The translations under genes were made by a program, and so were the position numbers. Under the pieces are notes generated by a model, which saw only the letters and a program-made list of their open reading frames with translations, did no database searches and had not been told where the DNA came from. This document shows, in pieces, positions 23,706 to 33,357 of a stretch of 64,000 bases of DNA (the first letter of the stretch is position 1; each line of letters opens with the position of its first letter). This DNA is from Boesenbergia rotunda (taxonomy: Eukaryota; Streptophyta; Magnoliopsida; Zingiberales; Zingiberaceae): positions 1 through 64,000 of the forward strand of contig JAGFNQ010008317.1 in NCBI GenBank assembly GCA_024364735.1, read 5' to 3'.

Positions 23706-24217
23706 GCTTTCAGGCCCACGCTGGGCCTGAAATATTTTTATTTCAGGCCCACGCTGGGCCTGAAATTTTTTATTTCAGGCTTTTTATTTCAGGCCCACGT
23801 TGGGCTTGAAATCTTTTGATTCAGGCCCGACGTGAACTCAAATTTTTTTTCTATTTAAAAAATATATTAATATATAAAAAAACCTATCAAAACACTTAAT
23901 TTTAGATTCAAACGCAGGGCCTGAAGTCATCCCAGGAGGGTTTGAAGTCAAATAACTTCAGATCCTAAAATAATTAATTTAATAAATAATAATTAAATAT
24001 AAAAAATATTTTTAAAATAAAAAATTTTTAGTGAGGGCCTGAAGTCATCAGTGACTTCAGGCCCTCTATCTGAAAAATTTTCCCTTAGGCCTGAAGTCAT
24101 CCGACTTCAGGCCTAAGGAGGGCCTGAAGTCTGATGACTTCAGGCCCAAGGAGGGCCTGAAGTCTGATGACTTCAGGCCCAAGGAGGGCCTGAAGTCTGA
24201 TGACTTCAGGCCCTCCA
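23706..24217. repeat. Cluster of GC-rich hairpins, including a 33-bp palindromic tandem array
   Basis: Two groups of near-perfect inverted repeats sit in AT-rich DNA. Group 1 has TTTCAGGCCC/GGGCCTGAAA arms with a 5-bp loop at 23708-23732 and 23741-23765, and a variant at 23788-23811. Group 2 has GGGCCTGAAGTC/GACTTCAGGCCC-type arms at 24033-24066, 24085-24116, and then three identical units at 24120-24147, 24153-24180 and 24186-24213 with a 33-bp period. Both groups share the TTCAGGCC core. There is no coding potential, and I cannot place it in a known family. Confidence 0.85.
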
Positions 24218-24290
24218 TTAAACATATAAAAATAATAAAAACTTTTTTTAAAAAAAGATATAATATATAATTACATAATAATAAAATGTT
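24218..24290. other. AT-rich spacer before the satellite
   Basis: Short AT-rich spacer between the hairpin cluster and the 158-bp satellite. Confidence 0.5.
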
Positions 24291-25388
24291 ATAGGAGTGG
24301 TTTAGGTATATCAGTGAATTTTAAGCAAAACTCACTGATGGACCTACCATATTTGGAATTCTGAAAACTCATTATCAGTAGACAGGGTTGAGCTAGAAGA
24401 TGAGATTTTGGGTGCCGAAACCTCTAATCTTGCCGTATCACCAATGCTATAGCAGTGGTTTAGGTATATCAGTGAGTTTTGAGCAAAACTCACTGATGGA
24501 CCTACCATATTTGGAATTCTGAAAACTCTATATCAGTAGACAGGGTTGAGCTAGGAGATGAGATTTTGGGTGTCGAAACCTCTAATCTTGCTGTATCACC
24601 AATGCTATAGGAGTGGTTTAGGTATATCAGTGAGTTTTGAGCAAAACTCACTGATGGACCTATCATATTTGGAATTCTGAAAACTCATTATCAGTAGACA
24701 GGGTTGAGCTAGGAGATGAGATTTTGGGTGCCGAAACCTCTAATCTTGCTGTATCACCAATGCTATAGGAGTGGTTTAGGTATATCAGTGAGTTTTGAGC
24801 AAAACTCACTGATGGACTTACCATATTTGGAATTCTGAAAACTCATTATCAGTAGACAGGGTTGAGCTAGGAGATGAGATTTTGGGTGCCGAAACCTCTA
24901 ATCTTGCTGTATCACCAATGCTATAGGAGTGGTTTAGGTTTATCAGTGAGTTTTGAGCAAAACTCACTGATGGACCTACCATATTTGGAATTCTGAAAAC
25001 TCTATATCAGTAGACAGGGTTGAGCTAGGAGATGAGATTTTGGGTGCCGAAACCTCTAATTTTGCAGTATCACCAATGCTATAGGAGTGGTTGAGGTATA
25101 TAAGTGAGTTTTGAACAAAACTCACTGATGGACCTACCATATTTGGAATTCTGAAAGCTCTATATCAGTAGACAGGGTTGAGCTAGGAGATGAGATTTTG
25201 GGTGCCGAAACCTCTAATCTTGCTGTATCACCAATGCTATAGGAGTGGTTTAGGTTTATCAGTGAGTTTTGAGCAAAACTCACTGATGGACTTACCATAT
25301 TTTGAATTCTGAAAACTCATTATCAGTAGACAGGGTTGAGCTAGGAGATGAGATTTTGGATACCGAAACCTCTAATCTTGCTGTATCA
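24291..25388. repeat. 158-bp satellite, seven copies
   Basis: Units start (ATAGGAGTGGTTTAG) at 24291, 24449, 24607, 24765, 24923, 25081 and 25239, exactly 158 bp apart, and the last is slightly truncated. The copies differ at only a few positions each. Every monomer holds an inverted repeat, CAGTGAGTTTTG facing CAAAACTCACTG, followed by GATGGACCTACCATATTTGG. There is no sustained ORF and no CRISPR-like repeat/spacer alternation. The monomer length is in the range common for plant satellites. Confidence 0.95.
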
Positions 25389-26071
25389 ATAGTCGTTGAT
25401 ATATAAATTTAAAATTTTCAATACTTAAAATATTAGAATTAACATTGTCAAATAATATTGAAAATATTTTAAAGTTACTCCATATTTTTATAAAATTAAG
25501 TATAATAATTTAAAGATATTGTGAGCATTGTATGCTTTATTAAAAACTTTATAGGTTAATAATATTTTAAATTGTTCATGAGTTATCGATCCCATAATAT
25601 GCTATCAATGATTATACTAAATATCAGAATATAAACAACTTTATTATGTAATTTATTAAAATTTTTAATTAATTAATTTTTACCTAACTTACACATCTTT
25701 AAATTGTAAAAGTGTTATTCGACAAACATTTTTATCATACATTAAGTGTTTTTTTATAATAAAAAAAATCAAAAGTGCATTAGATTCGAAACTAAAAAGA
25801 AAATATTCTACCTAAATAAATTTAACTAATAATTACTTTAATTTATTATCATAATATTTAAATAAATTTATTCTAACTCATCATTGGTAAATTGAATATT
25901 GCCGAAATTCACATTCGGATTGATTATTTTCTTATTCTTCCGAGGTCAAGATGATGAAGCTCTTTCAATTAGAATTAGAGAACTGAAATCGAAAGCAATC
26001 AAGATTTCATAAGTTCGAGATAATCATATAGACCAAGATGACGAATTCTAACGATTGGAACTGCTGCCAAC
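25389..26071. other. AT-rich DNA, nothing recognised
   Basis: AT-rich, with no ORF above background and no repeat that I could identify. Confidence 0.4.
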
Positions 26072-26330
26072 GTTTAAAAAAAATATGAGCAATGATAGGG
26101 AGAGTAAAAATCAGAGAATGAAAGCAAAGTAAATGATGTGGCACTTTACATGCACACGTCCGATTATTACTTGGATACCATCGGCGACCTTCGGCCGCCG
26201 TTCCGAATCAAACTATACCCTGGAGGTACGGTGAATCCGTCAGAGATCGATAAATATAAAATATCACATCATTTATTTTACCTTTCACTTTTTCATTTTT
26301 ACTTTCCCTATCATTTTTCAAAAAATATAT
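26072..26330. mobile_element. Foldback MITE-like element
   Basis: The left end (26072-26141) and the reverse complement of the right end (about 26260-26330) match over ~65 bp. Both contain AATGATAGGGA(G/A)AGTAAAAAT and AAATGATGTG in the same order. The ~115-bp centre is GC-richer and unique. The size and structure fit a non-autonomous DNA transposon. I could not define a target duplication, so the superfamily is open. The 72-codon frame starting at 26138 lies within it and is not a gene. Confidence 0.65.
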
Positions 26331-26654
26331 TGTCATTTAACCGACGCAACGGTTAATTCAGACCTTGAATAACTACTGTTCTGATTCAGGCCTGTGTAAC
26401 CGGATCAACATGGTGACCCGATCATGAATCCAGGCCGGATACGATTTAGACTTGATCCGGAGTTGGGTCTGGATACAACCTGTCCACTCGCTTGTAAAAT
26501 TATATGCTTTTACGTGAATAAAAAAGAAATATAGTAATGGTAGGCCCCACGTTGGAGAACTAGCAAGTAGCATCGAGAAAGAAGAGAATGAGAAAAACAA
26601 CTGTCTCCGTTTTACCAATGTACGTATTATGTATTTGTTTTAGGCAAAAAAATT
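26331..26654. other. Intergenic DNA, nothing recognised
   Basis: Mixed-composition sequence with no domain or repeat recognised. Confidence 0.4.
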
Positions 26655-27078
26655 TTAGAAATAAAAATAAAGAATTAAAATAAATGTTTAGAATTTATAT
26701 TTTTAATAATTTATAGTTACCAGATGTGAACGGCATAATAAATTAATTTTTAATAACTTTACTTTTATATTTTGAAAATTGTAAATTAAAAATAAAAAAG
26801 TTCATAAGTAATTAATTCCTTTTTATATTTAAAAAAAACAAAAGAGAGTAAAAGGATAGGCATATACTTTGGAGAACAGCTGGAACCCACACAATTGAAG
26901 TCGAGAAAGAACCCCCACATGGTCCACATCACCTAAAGATTACAAACAGCGTTGTTTTTTTTTTTGTCATTTTTTTAATTTTTTAAGAAATAAAATTAAA
27001 AGAATAAAATAAATGTTTAGAATTTACCTGCTTAACAATTTATATTTATCAGATGTGATTGATATAATAAATTAGTAG
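26655..27078. repeat. Two direct copies of a ~90-bp AT-rich repeat
   Basis: Copies at about 26655-26747 and 26985-27078 share ATAAATGTTTAGAATTTA, a TTATAT/TTATAG block and CAGATGTGA, in the same order. They flank ~240 bp that includes CCCACACAATTGAAG. This could be an element with diverged short direct repeats, or a local duplication. Confidence 0.5.
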
Positions 27079-27509
27079 TCAATTTTTTAATATTAAAATT
27101 ATATATGTTTGAGAAAAAATTATGCTGCTCGCGCACCGTGTGCGCGACATTTTTCTTTTTCCTTTTTTTTCAAGCATCAGATTTAGATATTTAGAATTTG
27201 ATCTCAGATATTAAAAATTAAGGTATAATATTAAGTCTAAAAAAATTATATATGATACTGAAAAATACACATCAAAAGGGATATGATAATATATATATAT
27301 ATATATATATAGGGATGGCTCCACATCTTTTGAGCACATCCTATAATTCTTTTGAATTCTTTTAATGTTTTAGTTTAAATATTATACCATAACCTCTAAA
27401 CCCTGACTCTTAAATTCTAAACTCCAAATACTAAATATTTTTTTAAAAAAAATTATACTAGATACTCACCGAGTGTGTGCCTTAAGGGATATATATAAAA
27501 TGATTAACG
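27079..27509. other. AT-rich DNA with (AT)n microsatellite
   Basis: This region holds an (AT)n run at about 27289-27311 and a GC-rich inverted repeat TCGCGCAC-cgt-GTGCGCGA at 27129-27147 in otherwise AT-rich DNA. No genes were seen. Confidence 0.55.
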
Positions 27510-27735
27510 AGATTTTTCCAACCTCGAGCGATCGATCTAGTTTCATGGAAGTTTTCCATCGGTCACCAGGGTAAATCGGGAAGCGCTCGTGGTGGGCGGC
27601 CTACAAGCCTAATGTCCCAGGGCTCGCGTCTCATTTGGAAAAAAAAATTCCTGCAAAAATACTGTAGCTAAGGATCGAACCGCGGATGTCTGAGATAGCG
27701 ACTAGTCGCCCTACCTCTGCACCATAGCTCCCGGG
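27510..27735 (-). mobile_element. tRNA-derived SINE (minus)
   Basis: Read on the minus strand, the head is tRNA-like: A box region TATGGTGCAGAGGTAGG (plus 27711-27726) and a perfect B box GGTTCGATCC (plus 27672-27681). An unrelated body then ends near AATCTCGTTAATCA. It has no cloverleaf acceptor stem, so it is not a tRNA gene. Target duplications were not resolved, so the borders are approximate. Confidence 0.55.
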
Positions 27736-27811
27736 GGGTGATGTGATGCTGATCATCCTCACAACGATGCCCATGTGTGCGGATCAGACACAATGTCCAT
27801 GTGGTATCTAC

Positions 27812-28750
27812 TGGTGCAATCATTGTTAGGTCAGGGTTAACCTAGCTTGACTAGGCTAGGGTGAGTTTATGTTTGGTAAGCTTGGGAGCTTGAGTTTCGA
27901 TGTTTGATAATGATATTTGAATATCGTATGAGTCAAGTGGGTCATGGTTGACTGGAGACTTGATTGGAAAAGTCCTAGTGGGACTAGGTGAAATCCAAGT
28001 GGATCGAGGAGATCGCACGCTGGCACGGAAAAAGTCCTAGTGGGACTAGACACACCTAGTGGGACTAGGTGAAGTCCAGGTGGATCGGGGAGATCGCACG
28101 TTGGCAAGGTGGATGTCTACCGAGAGACTAGACCTAACTCGAGGGTTAGGCAAACCTGGTTAGAAACTAGGTTAAGTCCTAGTTGGGAACTAGACAAGGA
28201 AAAATCTAAGTTGATCAAAGGGATGATCGGACACTAGATGAGGAAGTCCTAACATGTCACGGTTGACCGGGGTTAGGCAAGGGAACCCTAGTCTTGTGCA
28301 CACAAGTTAGGGTTGAGGTCAATCGATTGAGTAATCGATTTGTGTTGATTTCTCGCGAATAGAAACCTTCTTAATTGATTGAGTGATCAATTAAGAAAGG
28401 AGTGAATCGATTGGGTAATCGATTGGGAGAAATGATTTGCGAGAACAGAAGCAGGCTGAATCGATTGGGCAATCGATTCAACCTCCTCTTAATCGATTGG
28501 GCAATCAATTAAGGAGGATGGTAATCGATTGGTCAATCGATTACAGTTGAATTGCGCAAAGCACAAAAAGGTGCTGAATCGATTCAATAATCGATTAAGA
28601 TCGTCTTAATCGATTGGCTAACCAATTAAGCTTCAAAAAATAGCCATTGAACGGCTAAGTCTGACATGGTAATCAATTGGGTAATTGATTATGGAACCCT
28701 AGGTCGCGGGTATATAGGGTTTTCACGCAGGTTTGAAGCCGCAATTCTTC
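27812..28750 (+). mobile_element. E3 5' LTR, first part
   Basis: Begins TGGTGCAATC and aligns with 36720-37760 of the 3' LTR. It contains three copies of CCTAGTGGGACTAGG-type inverted repeats (27969-28062) and a dense array of AATCGATT palindromes (28318-28690) ending 20 bp before the TATA box. The R-U5 part is missing because a rearranged foreign LTR block starts near 28751. Confidence 0.8.
28711..28718 (+). promoter_or_regulatory. E3 LTR TATA box
   Basis: TATATAGG in the context GGTCGCGGG-TATATAGGG. The same block recurs in the 3' LTR near 37730 and the LTR piece near 45188. The palindrome array stops 20 bp upstream of it. Confidence 0.7.
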
Positions 28751-28996
28751 TTTGGTATCAGAACGACAAAGATAAGATAAAGTTATCTCTTAAAGGATAA
28801 CTTTATCCTTTAATCAGATCCAATGGATGCAGTTTAATCCCATCCAAGATCAACCATCCAGATTACATCCATGGATCAACGGTCAAGAGAAAATTCTTCA
28901 ACAATTAACAATCCAGATTTATTTTCTTAGGCTATAAATAGGCTTAGAGTTTTAACCTTTTCAATCACTCATTTATTTCATTCTTGTAAAATCTCT
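28751..28996 (+). mobile_element. Fragment of a second LTR family (direct)
   Basis: Matches 29845-30030 of the next LTR: ACTTTATCCTTTAATCAGATC, the GATCAACC block and the TATA region CTATAAATAGGCTT (28942-28955). It is the 3' half of that LTR family, in direct orientation. Confidence 0.65.
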
Positions 28997-28997
28997 A

Positions 28998-29287
28998 AAA
29001 GTCTAGCGTGCTTTTCGCCCCTCGAGCGTCCTTCCTCCCGGCTTCTCGTCCCTCGGACACCGCGCACGTCCTTCTCGCTCCACCGGCGTACTCTTCCGCA
29101 GCTTCCGCGTCCCTCGGATTGTACCGAGCTCGTCGGCTCACTTCCCCGCACAATCCTTCTCGTCCGCTACGTCTTACGCTCGACTTCCTCCGTACCTAAG
29201 CTCCTGCACACTTAGCAGAGGGATTAAACATACCAGGACCTAACTTAAATCGGTTGATCACATCAAAATCAACTAGGGGTACTTACA
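28998..29287 (-). repeat. Inverted LTR 5' end, left arm of a ~285-bp palindrome
   Basis: Its reverse complement begins TGTAAGTACCCC and aligns with 29291-29575 at roughly 95% over ~285 bp, including CGAGGGACGCGGAAGCTGCGG. It is the first ~290 bp of an LTR, inverted and placed head-to-head with the plus-strand LTR, separated only by ATA (29288-29290). Confidence 0.85.
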
Positions 29288-30062
29288 ATATGTTGGTGCC
29301 CCGGTTAGTTTTGATGTGATCCACCAAGTTAGTTAGGTCCTGGTATGTTTAATCCCTTTGCTAAGTGTGCAGGAGCTTAGGTACGGAGGAAGTCGAGCGT
29401 AAGACGTAGCAGACGAGAAGGATTGTGCGGGGAAGTGAGCCGACGGGCTTGGTACAATCCGAGGGACGCGGAAGCTGCGGAAGAGTACACCGGTGGAGCG
29501 AGAAGGACGTGCGCGGTGTCCGAGAGACGAGAAGCCGGGAGGAAGGACGCTCGAGGGGCGAAAGGCCGGAGTCGGGTTCGGGTGAGCCTAACTTCGGTTG
29601 GCCGGAAATCACCCAGAAGACGAAAAATTAAAAAGACCAGTCCAAGTGCCAAAAAGAAATGAGAAAAATTTTGGTGGCAAGAAGGATCGAACCCACGTCC
29701 TCACCAACAAACACCAAGCCACTAACCATTTGGGATGAAGGGCGATGGCTCTTAAATATTGCCGAGATTGCTACTTATACATGATAACAGCGATATGAAG
29801 ATAACAGTCATCTCGAGGAACAAAAGATAAAGTTTTAATTAAAATAATTAAAACTTAAATGATAATGTTACTTTATCCTTTAATCAGATCTAAAGGCCAT
29901 GGTTAAAATATATCCATGATCAACCATCAAGATCGAATCTGCAGATCAACAGATAAGAGAAATCCTATCAAAGATCTACGATCTGGATTTATTTTCCTAA
30001 CCTATAAATAGGCTTGGAGTTTTAGAAGTTAATGCAATTCATTGAGTTGTAAACTCTCTTTC

Positions 30063-32997
30063 TGTTGAATCCAACACTTTTGACGCGATCCAGAAATTTT
30101 TCGAAAATTTTGCCGAGAAAGATTTAGGGTTTTCGAGACTTAAATTGAAGTTAGAGGATTAAATTACCTTGAAACTTAAGTTTTTGGGGTTTAGAATTTA
30201 ATAAGAGCTAAATTTTGAGGTTAAATGGCTTAAAACCCAAAGCCTAAGGGCTTAGAGTGAATTAGCAGATCTGGAGGGGTTATATGCAAAATAAACCTAA
30301 TAAAATTCCGCAGCCTTCACTTCATCCATTGCGTGAACCCTAACCCGCTGCCAAACTACGTGATTGCCGACTCCTCATCGACGTGAGCTCGACGCCGCAG
30401 TGGAGCTTCGATGGCCGGTGGCTTCTCCTCCCTCGAGCAAAGTTGGCGCCACAAACCCTAGTTTCTTCTTCCTCTCCCATGCGCGTTCGCGTGTGTGCCT
30501 CGTCGTCGACTTTTGGCCCGAGCAGAAGCCCATCGTCCTTCAAGAGATGGCACCATCGCCGATCTCCAGCCACGACGGGTGGAAGGTGAGTCCGATTCTA
30601 GGTCATGAGGCATATGGATTCCCCTAGATTGTGTTAGGGGATTGATTGCTGATGGTGGGCTTTAACTATCCCCTCTAATCGCAGCTCTATCTTGAGACTT
30701 GGAGAGTTGAGACGATGTGGGAACTTCCATTTCAGATCCGTTGCGGAAGAGTGTTGATCGTTTGTTGGAGTGGCTACGAGTTGGGGACAGAGCAGAGGCG
30801 TTGCGCGTGGGAGAGTTCAGGTAAGGTTTCTTGATTTGGTTCTGAGGTTGTCGCAAGCCTTTGATTTGGTAGGAGTTCTTGAGAATTGATTGTTAGATTG
30901 GAATTTTACTTTAGCATCAGATTGGTATGTAATTTTCTGTTGGTTCTTGAATTGATGAAGTTTAATTTTGTATGGTTAAATCTCTGTTGTATTTGAGAGC
31001 TGTTCATGAGGTTGTCTTGGTTTGGATTAGGCATTAGCTTGGTGGTTTTGATTATTTTTTTGTGCCCTTTACCGTGGGATATGATATGGGATTTGCTTTG
31101 GATCAGTTAATTGGATTAGAGGGATTAATCAGAATTTGAGTATGGATTAGAGTTAATAAATTCTTAGTGTTATGTTTAACATGTGAAGGAATTTTGAGGT
31201 AATTGAGGCTATAGTTTGTATAGAATGGTGATCATGTGGTTAACTTTATTTTTGGATCAAAAAGGTGGAGTTAGTAGTGGCATATTATTGTAAATATTGT
31301 GGATTTGAGGATCTGAGCTAAGATTATGAAATTATGTATTAGGTTATGATTTGGAGAACCTTGTGGAGTTAGATTGAGAGCCTTTGTAATTCTTGCCTTA
31401 ATGGGATTGTTATGATGTTAAACCTAATTAAATCAATTAGCAGTTGATTGGGATAATAAAGGGTTAATCATTTAATTGGGATTAATTAAATGAAACAGGA
31501 TAATTAGGACGATCCTAATTAATTGAGGTAACTCGTTTAGCTATAAATTATATATTATTGTAACTAAACATTATGCCTTTGATACAGGGCATTGATTGGA
31601 TTTATCATTGCTGATTTTCGGACGGGAGGTTCTTTTCTGATACGAGCATCTCTCTTGAGGCGGGTACCCTTTGACTTATCTCTTTTGATATTGTCATGTG
31701 ATTAGGCATAGACTGTTATAGATAGCAGTAAGATTTTACGCTATCCCTGTTTATTATGCCTGTTCTGGATACTTGTTGTTTATTCCTGTGTTATTATGCT
31801 GTTAGTTCCATACAGTCTCAGGTATTGCCATATCTATATGTATGCTTAGAGATCGTGTTGTACCTCTTGCGTTTGACCTTGAGGGATCTGTAGTTTCCAG
31901 CCAGTATACCTTGTAGGTTACCTGTATTTCCTGTTATAGGATTTCAGACTGAGACTTAGTATACTGAGGACTTGGTGAGGGAGGTATGTGTATCTATCAT
32001 ACACCATCTCTGCATTATTGCATGCTGACCCACGCGGACGTTGTGGACGATGCCCTGACTGGGTACAGGTTGTCACAGCTCTACCCACGCGGACGTTGTG
32101 GACGATCCTGACTGGGACTAGGGTGACACATGTCATTGCACCAGGGTGCTTTATATGTTTGGGTCATGCACCATCCTTGCATTATTGCATGCTGACCCAC
32201 GCGGACGTTGTGGACCATGTCCTGACTGGGTACAGGTTGTCACAGCTCTACCCACGCGGACGTTGTGGACGACGATCCTGACTGGGACTAGGGGGTGACA
32301 CATGTCATTGCACCATGTGCATACTTTGCATCGTGCATTGTTTGCTGCACTTGATTCTTGCACTTGTTTGACATTGCATATACTGGAGACTTGTTATCCT
32401 GCTTATATGTCTATTGATATTCCCTTGGTACTTATTACCCTTTTTACAGGTTAGATGGATTCAGGTATGTATCTACCTTAGTATGTTCAGTACTAGTCTT
32501 TCCTTACTGTTGTTATGAGACTGTATTAGCGGAACTCTTATTGTTAGTATAACTTTCTACGCATATCGATTGGGTATTCGCTGAGTTATGGACTCACCCC
32601 GTTGCCATATATTTTTATTTCAGGTTGAGATACTTGGAGTCGCCAGAAGAGCCCAGCAGTCAGTCCCTACCCATCGTGAAGACATGGTTATGTGTTTGTA
32701 CTGGGCAGTGTAGTTGTTTCATATGTCCTTAGCGATTTGTATATGTATTACGAGTGTTTCGTGTGCCCTAAGGGATTGTTGTATTGGTTGTTCTATCCTA
32801 AGTCGGACCGGTCCACAGTCAGGTATGATTTACTTAGTTGTCGGGTACTTTTATGTTGTGTCTATATATATTTTGAGGCCTGAGGCCAATTAAACTGCGT
32901 GGTCGTGTTCTGTGTATGTGTAAATTGTCCGTCGGACAGGGGAGGTGCTGTCCGATTTTATATTGGATCAGCGGCTCCTGGGTCTCGGGGCGTGACA
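30063..32997 (+). mobile_element. Solo gypsy (Tekay-like) LTR
   Basis: A complete 2935-bp LTR from TGTTGAATCC to GGGGCGTGACA with the exact target duplication CTTTC (30058-30062 and 32998-33002). There is no internal region, so it is a solo LTR left by LTR-LTR recombination. It belongs to the family of the LTRs at 2360-16759 in its 3' half and is more distant in U3. An internal ~165-bp duplication lies at 32010-32320. Confidence 0.92.
32010..32320 (+). repeat. ~165-bp tandem duplication inside the solo LTR
   Basis: The unit TGCATGCTGACCCACGCGG ... GACTGGGACTAGGG...GACACATGTC occurs twice, and within it ACCCACGCGGACGTTGTGGA appears four times in all. It replaces the region that in sister LTRs carries the GCCGGCGATCAGCGACTCCC motif. 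Confidence 0.8.
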
Positions 32998-33193
32998 CTT
33001 TCTCTCTAAGCTTTCTCTGTGCTACAACTGTAAAGGCTTCTCCGCCTTGAGGAGTTTCTGTTTGAGCATCAACTGCCTTGGAAGCAACGACTCTGTTGCA
33101 ACCAAGTTTATTTCTTTTTAAAGACGAGTGTTAGTGCTTATTTTTCATAAACCGTCTATTCACCCCCCTCTAGCCGGTCGACCCGATCCTACA

Positions 33194-33231
33194 CTAATCA
33201 CCCCCCTCTAGCTCTCCTACCGGTCCTAACA
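33194..33231 (+). mobile_element. E3 5' LTR, last 38 bp
   Basis: CTAATCACCCCCCTCTAGCT...GGTCCTAACA equals the terminal segment of the 3' LTR (38131-38168). It shows that the E3 LTR continues after the inserted block. Confidence 0.75.
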
Positions 33232-33233
33232 AG

Positions 33234-33245
33234 TGGTATCAAAGC
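33234..33245 (+). other. E3 primer-binding site
   Basis: TGGTATCAAAGC begins two bases after the LTR end. It is one mismatch from the initiator tRNA-Met complement TGGTATCAGAGC. E5 carries the same variant (59201-59212). Confidence 0.75.
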
Positions 33246-33357
33246 GAGGCCGCTCTTCTTTGGACTCATCGCCAAGAGAGCAAGAGCTAGAGGAAGAATA
33301 AGGAATTGAAGAAACCCTAATTTCAAGAAGTCATTATCAAGAGGGTTCAAATTCAAA

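Larger units (their letters stand above)
29291..33193 (+). mobile_element. LTR of second family, split by solo gypsy LTR
   Basis: Begins TGTTGGTGCCCCGG, has a TATA box CTATAAATAGG near 30002, is interrupted after 30062, resumes at 32998 (TSD copy) and ends GACCCGATCCTACA at 33193. The net length is ~0.96 kb, like the related solo LTR at 39410-40361. It sits inside the E3 5' LTR (E3 sequence resumes with CTAATCACCCCCC). No clean target duplication was seen, because the left side is rearranged. A minus-strand tRNA-like stretch with B box GGTTCGATCC lies at 29684-29728. Confidence 0.7.

Noticed and set aside
24291..25388. Regular repeats that might suggest a CRISPR array
   Set aside because: Units are head-to-tail 158-bp monomers with no unique spacers, in plant DNA. 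The 33-bp palindromic array at 24120-24213 likewise has a constant 5-bp linker and no spacers.
27660..27735. A tRNA gene on the minus strand
   Set aside because: A and B boxes are present but there is no acceptor stem or anticodon arm that closes, and a SINE-like body follows.
29423..29662. GC-rich overlapping frames at 29008-29199 and 29361-29662
   Set aside because: They are the two arms of the LTR palindrome, open in both directions for composition reasons; no protein motif.
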